A stretch of 64,000 bases of DNA from CAVTWS01 sp963732655 (GCA_963732655.1 CAVTAI010000005.1:682001-746000), one strand, 5' to 3'. Counted from the stretch's first letter, positions 1-9,946 are shown. Made by a program: numbers and translations. The notes: a model not told the origin generated them from the sequence alone.

Positions 1-933
<933 letters not shown>

Positions 934-937
<4 letters not shown>

Positions 938-1800
938 AGATCGACCCAGCCTTCGACGCAGGTGTGGACCTGGCCGCCGACCCAGACCTGGCCCTCGACG
1001 TCGACCGAGATCGACACCCGACCGTCCCGGCCGAGGGCGGCTCCCTGGGAGGCGACGTAGGGTGCGGTGACCCGGCCGGTCGAGGTGAGCCACTGGGCGA
1101 CAGAGGCGTTGAGGCTTCCCGTCACGGGATCCTCGGCCGTGGCACCGTCCTTGGGGAAGAAGCCGCGTACCTCGTAGACGGACGGGCCGCTGGACGGATG
1201 GAAGCCGACGAGGCCGATCTTGCGATCCCCGGGGCCGGGGGACACCGCAAGCACCGCGGCGGAGTCGGCCAGGAGGAGGCCGACCCAACCGGGGCCGTTG
1301 TCGATCCAGGCCGAGTCGACGACCTCGGTCGGGTCGACGCCCAACGTGTCGCAGATGGCGGCGAGCTCGATGTCGTCGACAGGCCCGGAACGCTGCAGCG
1401 GCGGCGCGGCGAACGCCAGCTCGTCACCGGTGCGGACGGCGACCAGGCCGACACCACACTCCTGGACGATCTGGCCGGGCGAGCGCGGTGTTCCACCGGC
1501 GGCGAGCCAGACGTGGCCGGTCCCGAGGGTCGGGTGGCCGGCGAAGGGCAGCTCCTCGACGGGGGTGAAGATACGGACCCGGTAGTCGGCGGCGGCGGTG
1601 GTCGGCGGGAGGAGGAAGGTCGTCTCGGAGAAGTTGGTCCAGTTGGCGAACCGCTGCATCTGATCGGCGGTCAGGCCCTCGGCGTCGATGACCACGGCGA
1701 GCGGATTGCCGCGGTAACGGCCCGATCCGAAGACGTCGACCTCGACGAAGCGGCGCCGGGCGGGGCCAGGCTCGGCGGGCTCAGCGTTCGGCGTGCTCAT
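934..1800 (-). CDS. PhzF family isomerase/epimerase
   Basis: A 288-residue protein of the PhzF family (diaminopimelate-epimerase fold), a usual length for the family. Visible family motifs are FVEVDVFGSGRYRGNPLAVV at the start, NFSETTF with the probable catalytic Glu at about residue 59, PVEELPFAGHPTLG in the middle and EDPVTGSLNASVAQWL near the end. Characterised PhzF isomerises a phenazine precursor, but most homologues outside phenazine clusters have unknown substrates. No phenazine genes are present here, so I do not assign that role. It overlaps the UvrA-like gene by 4 bp, so the two are probably co-expressed. Confidence 0.9.
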
Positions 1801-1819
1801 CGCTGGGATCTCCTCGGGG

Positions 1820-2482
1820 TCACACCAGCCGGCGCTCGTTCGCCCACGCGGTGAGTTGATGTCGGTTCGACAGCTGCAACTTTCGTAGCACGGCCGACAC
1901 GTGCGTTTCGATCGTCTTCGTCGACAGGTTGAGCCGCGCCGCCACCTCCTTGTAGGCGTACCCGCGGGCGATGAGCCGCAGGACCTCCTGCTCCCGGGCC
2001 GTGAGCTGGTCGAGCTCGGGGTCCGACGGGGCCGGCAGGTCGCCCGAGAAGGCGTCGAGCACGAAGCCGGCCAACCGCGGCGAGAACACCGCGTCGCCGC
2101 CGTGGACCCGCTCGATCGCGTCGAGCAGCTCCCCGGCGGTGATCGTCTTGGTCACGTACCCCCGGGCCCCGGCCCGGACCACCGCGATGACATCTTCGGC
2201 CGCGTCGGAGACCGACAGGGCGAGGAATCGGGGGGCGGGCTCGTCGTCACGAACGGTGCGGATCACCTGGTGCCCGCCGCCGCCCGGTAGGTGGACGTCG
2301 AGGAGCACGACGTCGGGTCGAGTAGCCCGGATCGTAGACACCGCCTCGTCGACGGACGCCGCCTCACCGACGATCTCGACGCGCGCGTCCGCACCCCCGG
2401 GCCCGGCCAGGCTGGCCAGCTCGGTGCGCACACCGGCCCGGAACAGCGCGTGGTCCTCGACGAGCACGACCCTCACCGTCAT
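1820..2482 (-). CDS. LuxR/NarL-type response regulator
   Basis: A 220-residue response regulator. The receiver domain spans residues 1-130 with the acidic pair E9/D10 and the phospho-acceptor D62 in VVLLDVHLPGGG. The C-terminal LuxR helix-turn-helix includes LTAREQEVLRLIARG and STKTIETHVSAVLRKL. The frame stays open far upstream, but the true start is ATG 2482, because it overlaps the stop of the histidine kinase gene as ATGA and residue 1 matches the usual receiver start. It is the partner of the adjacent PspC kinase. Likely targets include the divergent promoter at 3643-3757, which carries three similar short sites. Confidence 0.93.
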   Translation of the reverse strand: MTVRVVLVEDHALFRAGVRTELASLAGPGGADARVEIVGEAASVDEAVSTIRATRPDVVLLDVHLPGGGGHQVIRTVRDDEPAPRFLALSVSDAAEDVIAVVRAGARGYVTKTITAGELLDAIERVHGGDAVFSPRLAGFVLDAFSGDLPAPSDPELDQLTAREQEVLRLIARGYAYKEVAARLNLSTKTIETHVSAVLRKLQLSNRHQLTAWANERRLV

Positions 2483-3642
2483 CGTCGCCGCCTCGGTACG
2501 CACAGCTCGACCTCGGTGCCGACGCCGGGACGTGACGTCAGGACTGCGGTCCCCCCGGCTCGTTCCACCCGGCCGATGATGGAATCGCTGACCCCCCGAC
2601 GATCGAGCGGGACACGGTGGAGGTCGAACCCGCGGCCGGTGTCGCGCACGAAGCCGGTGAGCTCGGCGTCGTCGACCTCGACGAACACGTCGACCCGCTC
2701 GATGTCGGCGTGCCGGGCGGCGTTGACGATCGCCTCCCGCAGGGCGGCCAGCAGCACGCGGGCGTCGTCGTCGAGAGGTGTGTCGCCGACGACGACCGCC
2801 TCGACCCGTACGTCGTGGTCGGACTCGATCTCGGCGGTCAGCGTGTCGACGGCGCCGTGAAGGGTCGTCGACACGCCCGCCGGGGCCGACCCGTACAGCC
2901 AGGCGCGCAGCTCGCGCTCCTGGCGTCGGGCCAGGGTGGCCATGCGACGGGGGTCGCCGCTTCGTTGGATGAGGACGAGCGACTGGAGGACCGAGTCGTG
3001 GAGGTGCGCGGCGACCAGCGAGCGTTCGTCCTCCCGGATGCGGCTCGCCCGCTCCTCGTCGAGGCTGAGGAGCAGGCGCCCGACCGCCGGTGCGCCGAAC
3101 ATGGCCAGCCCGCCGACGACGACCGCGATGGCGCTGGCCGACGCGCCGACGTTGGCCAGGCCGCCGGTGCGGTCCGCCAGCGACAGCACACCCGCCGCGA
3201 CCAGGGCGATCCCGGCGGCGATCTGCAGCACCCTCGAATGCGGGCCCGACGACAAGCCCGTCCGGGAGCTCGGTGTCCAGGCGACCGCGATGCCCGCCGC
3301 CACCGCCGAGGCCGGGACCATCACCGCATCGCCCGGCCATAGACCCATCCACCGGGCCGACACCAACACCGCGGCCGTGCCGCAGCCGATGGCCAGCTCA
3401 CGTCGCCGATCCCGCCAACGGTTCGCGGGCGCCGGTGAGGACGACCGGTGAGCCGGCGGATCGGACGAGACGGCCGCCGCCGCGTACACGATGGCGCCCA
3501 GGCCGCCGATCAGGGTCAGCACCCCGATCGCGGCGCGGACGACCGTCGGCTCCACGCCCCACCGTTCGGCCCAACCGGCGGCGACACCGGCGACGATCCG
3601 ATCGCTGCTCCGGCGCGCGCGGGGGAGGGGAAGCTTCACCAC
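2479..3642 (-). CDS. PspC-domain sensor histidine kinase
   Basis: A 387-residue membrane kinase. A PspC domain with one hydrophobic helix occupies residues 8-60 (SSDRIVAGVAAGWAERWGVE, then TLIGGLGAIVYAAAA). Further hydrophobic segments follow to about residue 190. The HisKA_3 dimerisation helix contains the probable phospho-acceptor H215 in HLHDSVLQ. The ATPase domain has an N box (REAIVNAARHAD) and G box (RDTGRGFD). The architecture is that of actinobacterial PspC-type NarL-family kinases, thought to sense envelope stress. It is co-transcribed with the response regulator (ATGA overlap) and divergent from another PspC protein. Confidence 0.92.
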   Translation of the reverse strand: MVKLPLPRARRSSDRIVAGVAAGWAERWGVEPTVVRAAIGVLTLIGGLGAIVYAAAAVSSDPPAHRSSSPAPANRWRDRRRELAIGCGTAAVLVSARWMGLWPGDAVMVPASAVAAGIAVAWTPSSRTGLSSGPHSRVLQIAAGIALVAAGVLSLADRTGGLANVGASASAIAVVVGGLAMFGAPAVGRLLLSLDEERASRIREDERSLVAAHLHDSVLQSLVLIQRSGDPRRMATLARRQERELRAWLYGSAPAGVSTTLHGAVDTLTAEIESDHDVRVEAVVVGDTPLDDDARVLLAALREAIVNAARHADIERVDVFVEVDDAELTGFVRDTGRGFDLHRVPLDRRGVSDSIIGRVERAGGTAVLTSRPGVGTEVELCVPRRRR

Positions 3643-3757
3643 CAGATCGTCTCATAACCGCCCGCCGCCGGGTACCGGGATGATCCCGGGTCGACTCAGG
3701 GTCATCCCAGGGTCATTCCCGATGGTCGAGCAACGCCGCCGTCCGTAGGGTCGCCTC
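3643..3757. promoter_or_regulatory. Divergent promoter with three related GGG-N-CCC sites
   Basis: The 115-bp gap between the divergent kinase and PspC-protein genes holds GGGATGATCCC (3677-3687, a palindrome around a central G), GGGTCATCCC (3699-3708) and GGGTCATTCCC (3710-3720). The close copies of one short, roughly palindromic motif look like operator sites, plausibly for the LuxR-type regulator encoded next door (inference). Confidence 0.5.
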
Positions 3758-5302
3758 ATGGACATCGACTCGGACTCCGGGGTGCTCGACGCCCCACCGC
3801 CAGACGCCGGAACCCGATCGTCGGACCCGATCGAGTGGGGGAGCGGACCGGCCGGCGCCGACGGCGTGCCGGTGAGCGGCGATCGGGTGGTCGGCGGCGT
3901 CGCCGCGTTGGTGGCCGCCGGGCTGGGCGTCGATGCGCTGTGGGTGCGAATCGGGTTCGTGGTGTTGGCGCTCGCCGGAGGAATCGGACTGGTCCTCTAT
4001 GCCGGCTTGTGGATGGCGCTCGTGGCGAGCCCGGAGCGTTCCTCGCCGACCCTTCGCACCCTCGGTGGGGTGATCGCCGTCGGCGGCGTGCCCATGGCCA
4101 TGATGATCGGTGGGATCGACTTCGTCTCCGGACCCTTCGCCGTGGTCGTCCTGCTGGCCGGGCTCACCCTGGCCCTGTGGCGGCCGGCCCAGCCACGATC
4201 GCCCGTGCCGTCCCCGTTGCGGCAGGCTGGGCCGCGGCCGGCTGGGTGGGCCGAGCCGGGTTCCCGAGAAGCGGTGGAAGGGTCGTCGACCCGGGGGGCG
4301 TGGCGTTCATCGGTGTCGGCTCCTGCTCCGGCGGTTGTCGTGCGGCCGCCCCGTCCTCCCCGGTCCCCGCTGGGTCGGTCCACGCTCGGGCTCGCCCTCG
4401 TGGTGGCGTCGGTCGGGGCGCTGATCGATCTCGCCAACGGCGGCCGGTCGCACCCCGAACAATGGCTGGGCGCGGCGGCCGTGGTGTGTGGGCTCGGGTT
4501 GCTGTTGGGTGCTCTGCGAGGTCACGCCCGCTGGCTGGTGGCACCGGCTGCCGTCTTCGCCGGCTCGGGTTACCTGGCCGGGGTCCCGGCCTCCCTCGGC
4601 ATCGGCATGAGCGACCTGACCGGTGATCGGTACGTCTACGTCGGCCCCGGGTTGTCCGACAGCACGATCACCGAGGAGGTGGGCTTCGGCGAGATCTACC
4701 TGTCGATCGACGGAGAGCCCGACGACCCGGTGATCGTCGACGCCACGGTCGGGTTCGGTGACGTCACCATCTCGGCCGTCGACACCGTGTCGGTCGAGGT
4801 TCGGATCGACGTCGACTCAGGTGACGCGCTGATCAACCTCGACGGCGGTGACGCCATCGGCGACGAGGCGGTGGTGCGCCTGGGCCCCGAGGGTCCACCT
4901 GACGTGATCGTCGACGCCCGAGTCGGCGTGGGCGACGTCGTCGTCAACTCGTATGCGGTCGTGACCGACGGCAACGCACTCGAGGCGCTGCCGGCGGTGC
5001 CGGGCGTGGGCGACCTCACCAGCGTGACCGACTACGTGTCGGCCACATCGGACGGTTGGTTCGTGCTCCTCGACGGCGACGCCGTGATCGACGACTCCGA
5101 TCGCGTCGTGGTGGGGTCCTCCTTCCCCGACGAACAGGGAGGGACCTACATCGAGACACCGGTCGGCGGGTTCCGGCTCCTCCCGCGCAGCCTGCTGTTG
5201 ACGCCGACCGGCGAGATCATCGACCTCGCCGCGGTACGCGCCGAGCTGGTGGTGGAGCAGCCCGGGCCCATCGTCAGTGTCCCACCCCGACCCGGAGGTT
5301 GA
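3758..5302 (+). CDS. PspC domain / toastrack-type membrane protein
   Basis: A 514-residue membrane protein. Residues about 40-90 form a PspC domain (RVVGGVAALVAAGLGVDALW followed by a transmembrane helix ending ..LYAGLWMALV). Several more hydrophobic helices run to about residue 285. The C-terminal 220 residues are soluble and beta-rich, with repeated VGFGDV/VGVGDV turns, resembling the LiaF/toastrack stacked-beta module. A proline-rich linker (about residues 145-205) separates the parts. It diverges from the PspC kinase operon, so it is probably its regulatory target or partner in envelope-stress signalling (inference). A GGAGG at 5293-5297 inside its end serves the next gene. Confidence 0.85.
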   Translation: MDIDSDSGVLDAPPPDAGTRSSDPIEWGSGPAGADGVPVSGDRVVGGVAALVAAGLGVDALWVRIGFVVLALAGGIGLVLYAGLWMALVASPERSSPTLRTLGGVIAVGGVPMAMMIGGIDFVSGPFAVVVLLAGLTLALWRPAQPRSPVPSPLRQAGPRPAGWAEPGSREAVEGSSTRGAWRSSVSAPAPAVVVRPPRPPRSPLGRSTLGLALVVASVGALIDLANGGRSHPEQWLGAAAVVCGLGLLLGALRGHARWLVAPAAVFAGSGYLAGVPASLGIGMSDLTGDRYVYVGPGLSDSTITEEVGFGEIYLSIDGEPDDPVIVDATVGFGDVTISAVDTVSVEVRIDVDSGDALINLDGGDAIGDEAVVRLGPEGPPDVIVDARVGVGDVVVNSYAVVTDGNALEALPAVPGVGDLTSVTDYVSATSDGWFVLLDGDAVIDDSDRVVVGSSFPDEQGGTYIETPVGGFRLLPRSLLLTPTGEIIDLAAVRAELVVEQPGPIVSVPPRPGG

Positions 5303-5303
5303 G

Positions 5304-5495
5304 ATGACCCGCCACTCCTTCGACCCGCTGTGCGCAGCCGCGGGCCTCCTGTTCACCGGCCTGGGGATCCTCGTCATCCTCGGCGAGTCGATCCGGACCA
5401 GCCCGTGGTGGCTCGTCGCGGTGGCCGTGCTCGTGCTCGGCGTGGGCATGGTGCCGTGGCGGCGGGACAGCGTCGACCGGGGCCCCGAGGTGTGA
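5304..5495 (+). CDS. Small two-helix membrane protein
   Basis: A 63-residue protein with two predicted transmembrane helices (AAAGLLFTGLGILVIL and WWLVAVAVLVLGVGMVPW) and a charged tail. ATG 5304 is preferred because GGAGG at 5293-5297 lies at ideal spacing and the start falls 1 bp after the upstream stop codon; upstream in-frame codons would overlap the PspC gene. It is very probably co-translated with the PspC/toastrack protein, and such small membrane partners are common in actinobacterial PspC loci. I do not recognise a named family. Confidence 0.72.
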   Translation: MTRHSFDPLCAAAGLLFTGLGILVILGESIRTSPWWLVAVAVLVLGVGMVPWRRDSVDRGPEV

Positions 5496-5580
5496 CGGTT
5501 GGCCGGAGCCGCGCGGTCAAGGTGTCGTGGTCGCCTGCCGACTTTACACTCGCCAGTACTTTGTCAAGCGGGCGGTTTTC

Positions 5581-7770
5581 GTGACAACTCTCCTCCTTCG
5601 CCTCGGCCGCGCTTCGGTGCGCCGCCGACGCTTCGTGCTCGCCTGCTGGGCGGCCGTCACCGTCGCGGTCCTGGTCCTGGCCCGGGCGAGCGGGGGTGAG
5701 ACCTCAGATGCGCTCGAGGTGCCCGGCGTCGAGTCCCAGCGGGCTCACGAGGTGCTCGCAGAACAGTTCCCCGGCGCGGCCGGGACGAACGCGACGCTCG
5801 TGTTCGCCATCGAGAGCGGCTCGCTTGCCGAGCCGGAACCGGCCGCGGTCGTCGCTGCTGCGACGGCGGACGTCGCCGCGCATCCTGACGTGCTCAGGGT
5901 CGGAGAGCTGCAGCTGTCGGACGACGGCACGATCGGTTTCGCCGACGTGCAGTACTCGAGGCCCGTCGAGGAGATCACCGAGGTCGCGTTCGGCCGTCTG
6001 GAGGCGACGGCGGCGGTGGCCAACGCAGGCGGTGTCGTACAGATGGAGCTCGGTGGCGACCTTCCCTCCCGGGCGGTCCGGCCTGATCCTGGTGGGCGGG
6101 AGATCATCGGACTTCTGGTCGCCGTCATCGTGCTCCTGGTGGCGTTCGGGTCGGTCATCGCCATGGCGCTGCCGATCGGGCTCGCTCTTGTCGGGCTGGC
6201 GGTCAGCTTCGGCCTGATCACGATCATCGCCTCCGGGATCGTGGTGAGCTCGGCGGCTCCGACTATCGCCGCGATGATCGGCCTCGGTGTCGGCATCGAC
6301 TACGCGCTCTTCATCGTGACCCGCCATCGGGAGAACCTACGGCTCGGTCTGACGGTCGAGGAGGCGGCCGGGCGCGCCATCGCCACGGCCGGCTCGGCCG
6401 TCGTCTTTGCCGGTACGACCGTGGTCATCGCCATCTGCGGTCTCGCCATCGCCGGCATCACCGCGGTGACAGTCATGGGACTGATGGCCGGTCTCACCGT
6501 CATCGTCATGGTGGCTGGCTCGCTCACGCTGCTCCCGGCGCTGCTCGGGTTCGCCGGCACCCGAATCGACGCCATCCGCGTGCCCGGCATGAAGGTGGGC
6601 GCGGGCACCTCCGATCGAGAGTCGGTGTGGCATCGCTGGGGGCGGCACGTCTCCGGGCAGCCGTGGCGGTACCTCGTCGGGGGCGTCGCCGCGCTCCTGG
6701 TTCTCAGCACGCCGATGCTCAGCCTGCGGTTGGGCTCACCGGATGAGGGCGTTCGATCGACGGAGCTCACCACACGCCGGGCCTACGACCTGCTCGCCGA
6801 CGGTTTCGGCGTCGGTTTCAACGGCCCGCTCCTGCTGACGGTCCAACTCGACGGCGCCGGCACCGCCGACCTCGGGCCGATCACCGGAGCGATCGCCGCC
6901 GATCCGGGCGTGCAGGCGGTCGTGGCGCCGTTCTTCAATCCCGCCGGCACCGCGGCCGTCGTGCGGGTGATCCCGACCAGCGCCCCGCAAGACCAGTCGA
7001 CCAACGCCCTCGTTCACCGGATCCGAGACGACATCCTGCCCGTGGCCGTCGCTGCCACGGACGGCGTCGAAGCGGTTTCGGTCGGCGGGGAGACAGCGCT
7101 GTCCGTCGACCTGTCCGACAAGATCTCCAGCCGGCTGTCCTGGTTCATCGGTGCCGTCATCCTCCTGTCGGTCCTGCTGCTCATGATGGTGTTCCGCTCC
7201 ATCGCCGTGCCCATCAAGGCAGCGTTCATGAACCTGTTATCGATCGGAGCCGCCTACGGCGTGATCGTCGCCGTCTTCCAGTGGGGCTGGTTGAGCGGCC
7301 TCTTCGGGGTCGAGGAGACCGTCCCCATCATCGCCTTCATCCCGCTGATGCTGTTCGCCATCCTCTTCGGGCTGTCGATGGACTACGAGGTGTTCCTCCT
7401 CTCGCGCGTTCGTGAGGAGTACCTGAAATCGGGCGACAACGACTCCGCCGTCATCGAAGGCATCGCGGGAACCGCCCGGGTGATCACCTCGGCGGCACTG
7501 ATCATGATCAGCGTGTTCGCCGCCTTCGTCCTGGGCGACGACCCGATGATCAAGATGTTCGGACTGGGCCTGTCGACCGCCGTACTCATCGATGCCACCC
7601 TCGTCCGCATCGTGCTGGTGCCGGCCACCATGAACCTCCTGGGCGACTGGAACTGGTGGTTCCCCGCCTGGCTCGACCGCCTGCTCCCTCGCATCGATGT
7701 GGAAGGCCATGCGGGTTTCCCGGAGCCGGTCCTCCTTCGGGAACCCGACCCGAATCCGGTGCCGGCTTGA
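5581..7770 (+). CDS. MMPL-family (RND-type) transporter
   Basis: About 729 residues with the MMPL architecture: one N-terminal helix, a periplasmic-type loop, a six-helix block (about residues 180-350), a second loop, then a second helix block (about residues 510-700). Characteristic signatures are GVGIDYALFIVTRHRE in the first block and FGLSMDYEVFLLSRVREEY in the second, which place the proton-relay Asp residues. The family exports lipids or lipid-like metabolites. A GTG at 5527 would add 18 residues, but the stretch 5540-5566 (TTTACACT-CGCC-AGTACTTT) looks like an imperfect operator, so I favour GTG 5581. No TetR gene is adjacent. Confidence 0.9.
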   Translation: MTTLLLRLGRASVRRRRFVLACWAAVTVAVLVLARASGGETSDALEVPGVESQRAHEVLAEQFPGAAGTNATLVFAIESGSLAEPEPAAVVAAATADVAAHPDVLRVGELQLSDDGTIGFADVQYSRPVEEITEVAFGRLEATAAVANAGGVVQMELGGDLPSRAVRPDPGGREIIGLLVAVIVLLVAFGSVIAMALPIGLALVGLAVSFGLITIIASGIVVSSAAPTIAAMIGLGVGIDYALFIVTRHRENLRLGLTVEEAAGRAIATAGSAVVFAGTTVVIAICGLAIAGITAVTVMGLMAGLTVIVMVAGSLTLLPALLGFAGTRIDAIRVPGMKVGAGTSDRESVWHRWGRHVSGQPWRYLVGGVAALLVLSTPMLSLRLGSPDEGVRSTELTTRRAYDLLADGFGVGFNGPLLLTVQLDGAGTADLGPITGAIAADPGVQAVVAPFFNPAGTAAVVRVIPTSAPQDQSTNALVHRIRDDILPVAVAATDGVEAVSVGGETALSVDLSDKISSRLSWFIGAVILLSVLLLMMVFRSIAVPIKAAFMNLLSIGAAYGVIVAVFQWGWLSGLFGVEETVPIIAFIPLMLFAILFGLSMDYEVFLLSRVREEYLKSGDNDSAVIEGIAGTARVITSAALIMISVFAAFVLGDDPMIKMFGLGLSTAVLIDATLVRIVLVPATMNLLGDWNWWFPAWLDRLLPRIDVEGHAGFPEPVLLREPDPNPVPA

Positions 7771-7996
7771 TGTTGGGGCCCCCGGGTCCCGGCCCGGGCA
7801 CCTCGGCCCGTGGATGAGGTCGTGGGGGTCGACCTCGGCGTTTCTTCTGGTCGGGGTTGCGAACACATGTACGATCACCTAGTCTGGCGTCGGGTTCTCC
7901 CCGGGAACCCGACTCGGCCGTAGGGCCCTCGTTCGACCACACGTGTGCCTCGGATCTGTTTCGGGCGCAGCGCTGTTTCGAGTCAGGAGGGCCGGT
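7771..7996. promoter_or_regulatory. Intergenic region with SOS-type box and hairpin
   Basis: This 226-bp gap precedes the HNH gene. At 7861-7872 lies GAACACATGTAC, one base from the actinobacterial LexA/SOS consensus GAAC-N4-GTTC. At 7889-7897 and 7905-7913 a perfect 9-bp stem (GTCGGGTTC/GAACCCGAC) with a 7-nt loop could form in the leader; it lacks a T-tract, so it is not a classical terminator. A ribosome-binding site AGGAGG lies just upstream of GTG 7997. LexA control of 13E12/DUF222 genes is established in mycobacteria; its operation here is inferred. Confidence 0.55.
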
Positions 7997-9526
7997 GTGA
8001 CGACGGGATCAGTTCGCGGCGCGAGCCCTCAGTCCCTGGCGCGGTTCCTCCGCCGGGTCGCCGGCACCCTGGGGGGCGTCGCTGTCGACGGGTACAGCGT
8101 CGAGGACGCCACCTCGGTCCTGGCCGCGTGCGAGCACCACCGTCGTGCCCTGGCGGCCCTCGAAGCGCGGCTGACGACGATCGTGTCGAACGGGTCGGAG
8201 TCGCTCGGTCGAGATCGGTTACGCACCGGGCTGGGGATCTCGACCGCGGAGGCAGCCCGCCGCGCCCGTGTCGCCGGTGTGGTCGGCGCCGAGCCCGAAA
8301 TCGGTGAGGCGATGGCCGCGGGAACCGTCTCGGAGGCGCATGCCGACGGATTGGCGGCCGCCCGGCGCATCGCGGGAGCTCAGCTCAGCCCCCACATCCC
8401 GGAGCTTCTGGATCTGGCGGCGCGCTCCGGCGCCGATGAGTTCGGGGTGGCGGCGCGAGATTGGGCCCGACGCGTCAGCGAGGACGGTGGTGAGGCACAC
8501 GCCGAGCGCCTCCGACGGCGCCGGTTCCTCCGCTGGTGGAAGACCCCGGACGGCATGACCCGCATGTCGGCCGATCTCGATCCCGAGTCAGCGGAGACGA
8601 TCTGTGCCTCCATCACGGCCCGGCTGCGGTCCCGGTGGAGCGCCTCGAACCCGTCCGGCCACGCCGATCTGAACAGCCGGGGCGACGGCGTCGATGCCCG
8701 CCGGGTCGATGCCCTCGTCGATCTCTGCTCGCAGCGAGCCTCGACGCGGGGCGTCACCGACCCGATCGACGCCGAGGGTGTGGAGGCGGCAGGGCGCTTG
8801 CGCCCGCCGGACGAGGTATCGGGTGTCATAGATTCGAGCGACATCGACGCCGACGGCATGGAGGCGGCGGGCGGCTCGCGCCCGCCGGACGAGGTATCGG
8901 GTGTCATAGATTCGAGCGGCATCGACGCCGACGCCGACGAGGTGGTGGCGGCGAGCGGCTCGCGCCCGCCGGACGAGGTGCCGGGCAGAAAGGGGAGATC
9001 GTCGCCGGGAACGGTGGCGTTGCCTCTTCTGGGAGTCCTGATCGACATCCAGACCCTCGCCGACGGCCTCCACCCGGGGTCGATCTGCGAGCTCTCCTCC
9101 GGCGAGCCGCTCGCCGTCTCCGTGGCCCGGCGGATGGCTTGCGATGCCGACATCTTCCCGGCGGTGCTCGGTGGGGCGAGCGTCGTGCTCGATCTCGGTC
9201 GTTCTCACCGGTTGGTGAATCGGTCACAACGCCGTGCGCTCGGCATCCGCGACCGGGGCTGCACGGAGACGACGTGCACGGCGCCGCCGGAATGGTGCGA
9301 CGCTCATCACGTCATCGACTGGTACGGCCCTCGTCGAGGCCCGACGGACCTCGACAACCTGGTCCTGCTGTGCCGCTACCACCATTCCCTTCTCCATCGC
9401 GAGTTGTGGTCGCTTCCGCCCGAAGTCATCGCCCGTGCCGAACGGTGCCTCGAGCGTCATCGACGACGCAGAGGATCGCGCCGGGCGCGGGGCGCGTCGT
9501 CCGGTCGTCAGGCGGAGCCTCCGTGA
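7997..9526 (+). CDS. DUF222 / HNH endonuclease (13E12-repeat type)
   Basis: A 509-residue protein. The N-terminal DUF222 domain covers about residues 20-240. The C-terminal HNH nuclease motif is CTAPPEWCDAHHVIDWYG.., ..TDLDNLVLLCRYHHSLLH, with paired Cys and His residues intact. Start GTG 7997 is chosen for AGGAGG at 7985-7990. The linker between the domains (about residues 255-340) holds three imperfect copies of a 26-28 residue unit centred on RPPDEVSGVIDSS. These families are multi-copy in actinobacteria and some are SOS-induced. The DNA substrate is unknown; a role in repair or mobile-element biology is inferred. Confidence 0.88.
   Translation: MTTGSVRGASPQSLARFLRRVAGTLGGVAVDGYSVEDATSVLAACEHHRRALAALEARLTTIVSNGSESLGRDRLRTGLGISTAEAARRARVAGVVGAEPEIGEAMAAGTVSEAHADGLAAARRIAGAQLSPHIPELLDLAARSGADEFGVAARDWARRVSEDGGEAHAERLRRRRFLRWWKTPDGMTRMSADLDPESAETICASITARLRSRWSASNPSGHADLNSRGDGVDARRVDALVDLCSQRASTRGVTDPIDAEGVEAAGRLRPPDEVSGVIDSSDIDADGMEAAGGSRPPDEVSGVIDSSGIDADADEVVAASGSRPPDEVPGRKGRSSPGTVALPLLGVLIDIQTLADGLHPGSICELSSGEPLAVSVARRMACDADIFPAVLGGASVVLDLGRSHRLVNRSQRRALGIRDRGCTETTCTAPPEWCDAHHVIDWYGPRRGPTDLDNLVLLCRYHHSLLHRELWSLPPEVIARAERCLERHRRRRGSRRARGASSGRQAEPP
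8770..8995 (+). repeat. Three in-frame 78/84-bp tandem repeats in HNH gene linker
   Basis: The core CGCCCGCCGGACGAGGT starts at 8801, 8879 and 8963, giving spacings of 78 and 84 bp, both multiples of three. The first two copies are nearly identical through ATAGATTCGAGCG. The third diverges after the core and has 6 extra bases (GCCGAC) before it. The repeat encodes the flexible linker between DUF222 and HNH. Confidence 0.85.
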
Positions 9527-9607
9527 GCTGGCCAGAGGGCGCTATCCACTTCCGGGGCGACCGCTTTGTGACGGCTTGCTCGACGACGGTGTGGGGAGCA
9601 GCAGGGC

Positions 9608-9937
9608 TCAGCCGCGGAGCTCGTAGAGCACGGTGGTCGGGGGTGGATCCATGCCGAGCGCGTCGGACATGTTCAACTGCCCGCCACCGCCTCGCACGAC
9701 CAGCTCGTTGAGCGTCGCCGCCAGGTCGTCGCTCTCGATCTCGTAGATGGCCAGGTGCGGAGGCACGCCGTGGGGGGCGACGATGTTCGTCTCGCTCAGC
9801 TGGTAGCGGCGGGCGCCGACGAACCCGGGGATCGAACACACCTCGTCGAGGTGGATGTTGTCGTACCAGTCGTTGTACTCGTCCTCCCGATCCGGGCTGC
9901 TGGGGGCGGACTGCACGAGGAGGATGGCTCTAGGCAT
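9608..9937 (-). CDS. Small EthD/Dabb-like conserved protein
   Basis: A 109-residue protein with the small alpha/beta ferredoxin-like (EthD/DUF4286-type) pattern: a first strand RAILLVQSAP, then the motif EDEYNDWYDNIHLDEVCSIPGF, a second strand with GARRYQL, and HLAIYEIESDDL. These proteins often accompany degradative operons, but a function is not established. The left end of the IS1182-type element lies only 9 bp upstream of its ATG, so its native promoter has probably been displaced or replaced by IS sequence. Confidence 0.75.
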   Translation of the reverse strand: MPRAILLVQSAPSSPDREDEYNDWYDNIHLDEVCSIPGFVGARRYQLSETNIVAPHGVPPHLAIYEIESDDLAATLNELVVRGGGGQLNMSDALGMDPPPTTVLYELRG

Positions 9938-9946
9938 GCGGCGACG

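Noticed and set aside
1820..3352. A 510-residue minus-strand frame that could be one large regulator.
   Set aside because: Only the last 220 codons have protein-like content (receiver plus LuxR domain); the rest is the histidine kinase gene in another frame. The ATGA overlap at 2479-2482 marks the real start.
7889..7913. Rho-independent terminator for the MMPL gene.
   Set aside because: The stem is perfect, but there is no T-tract and it lies downstream of a probable promoter box, so a leader structure is equally likely.
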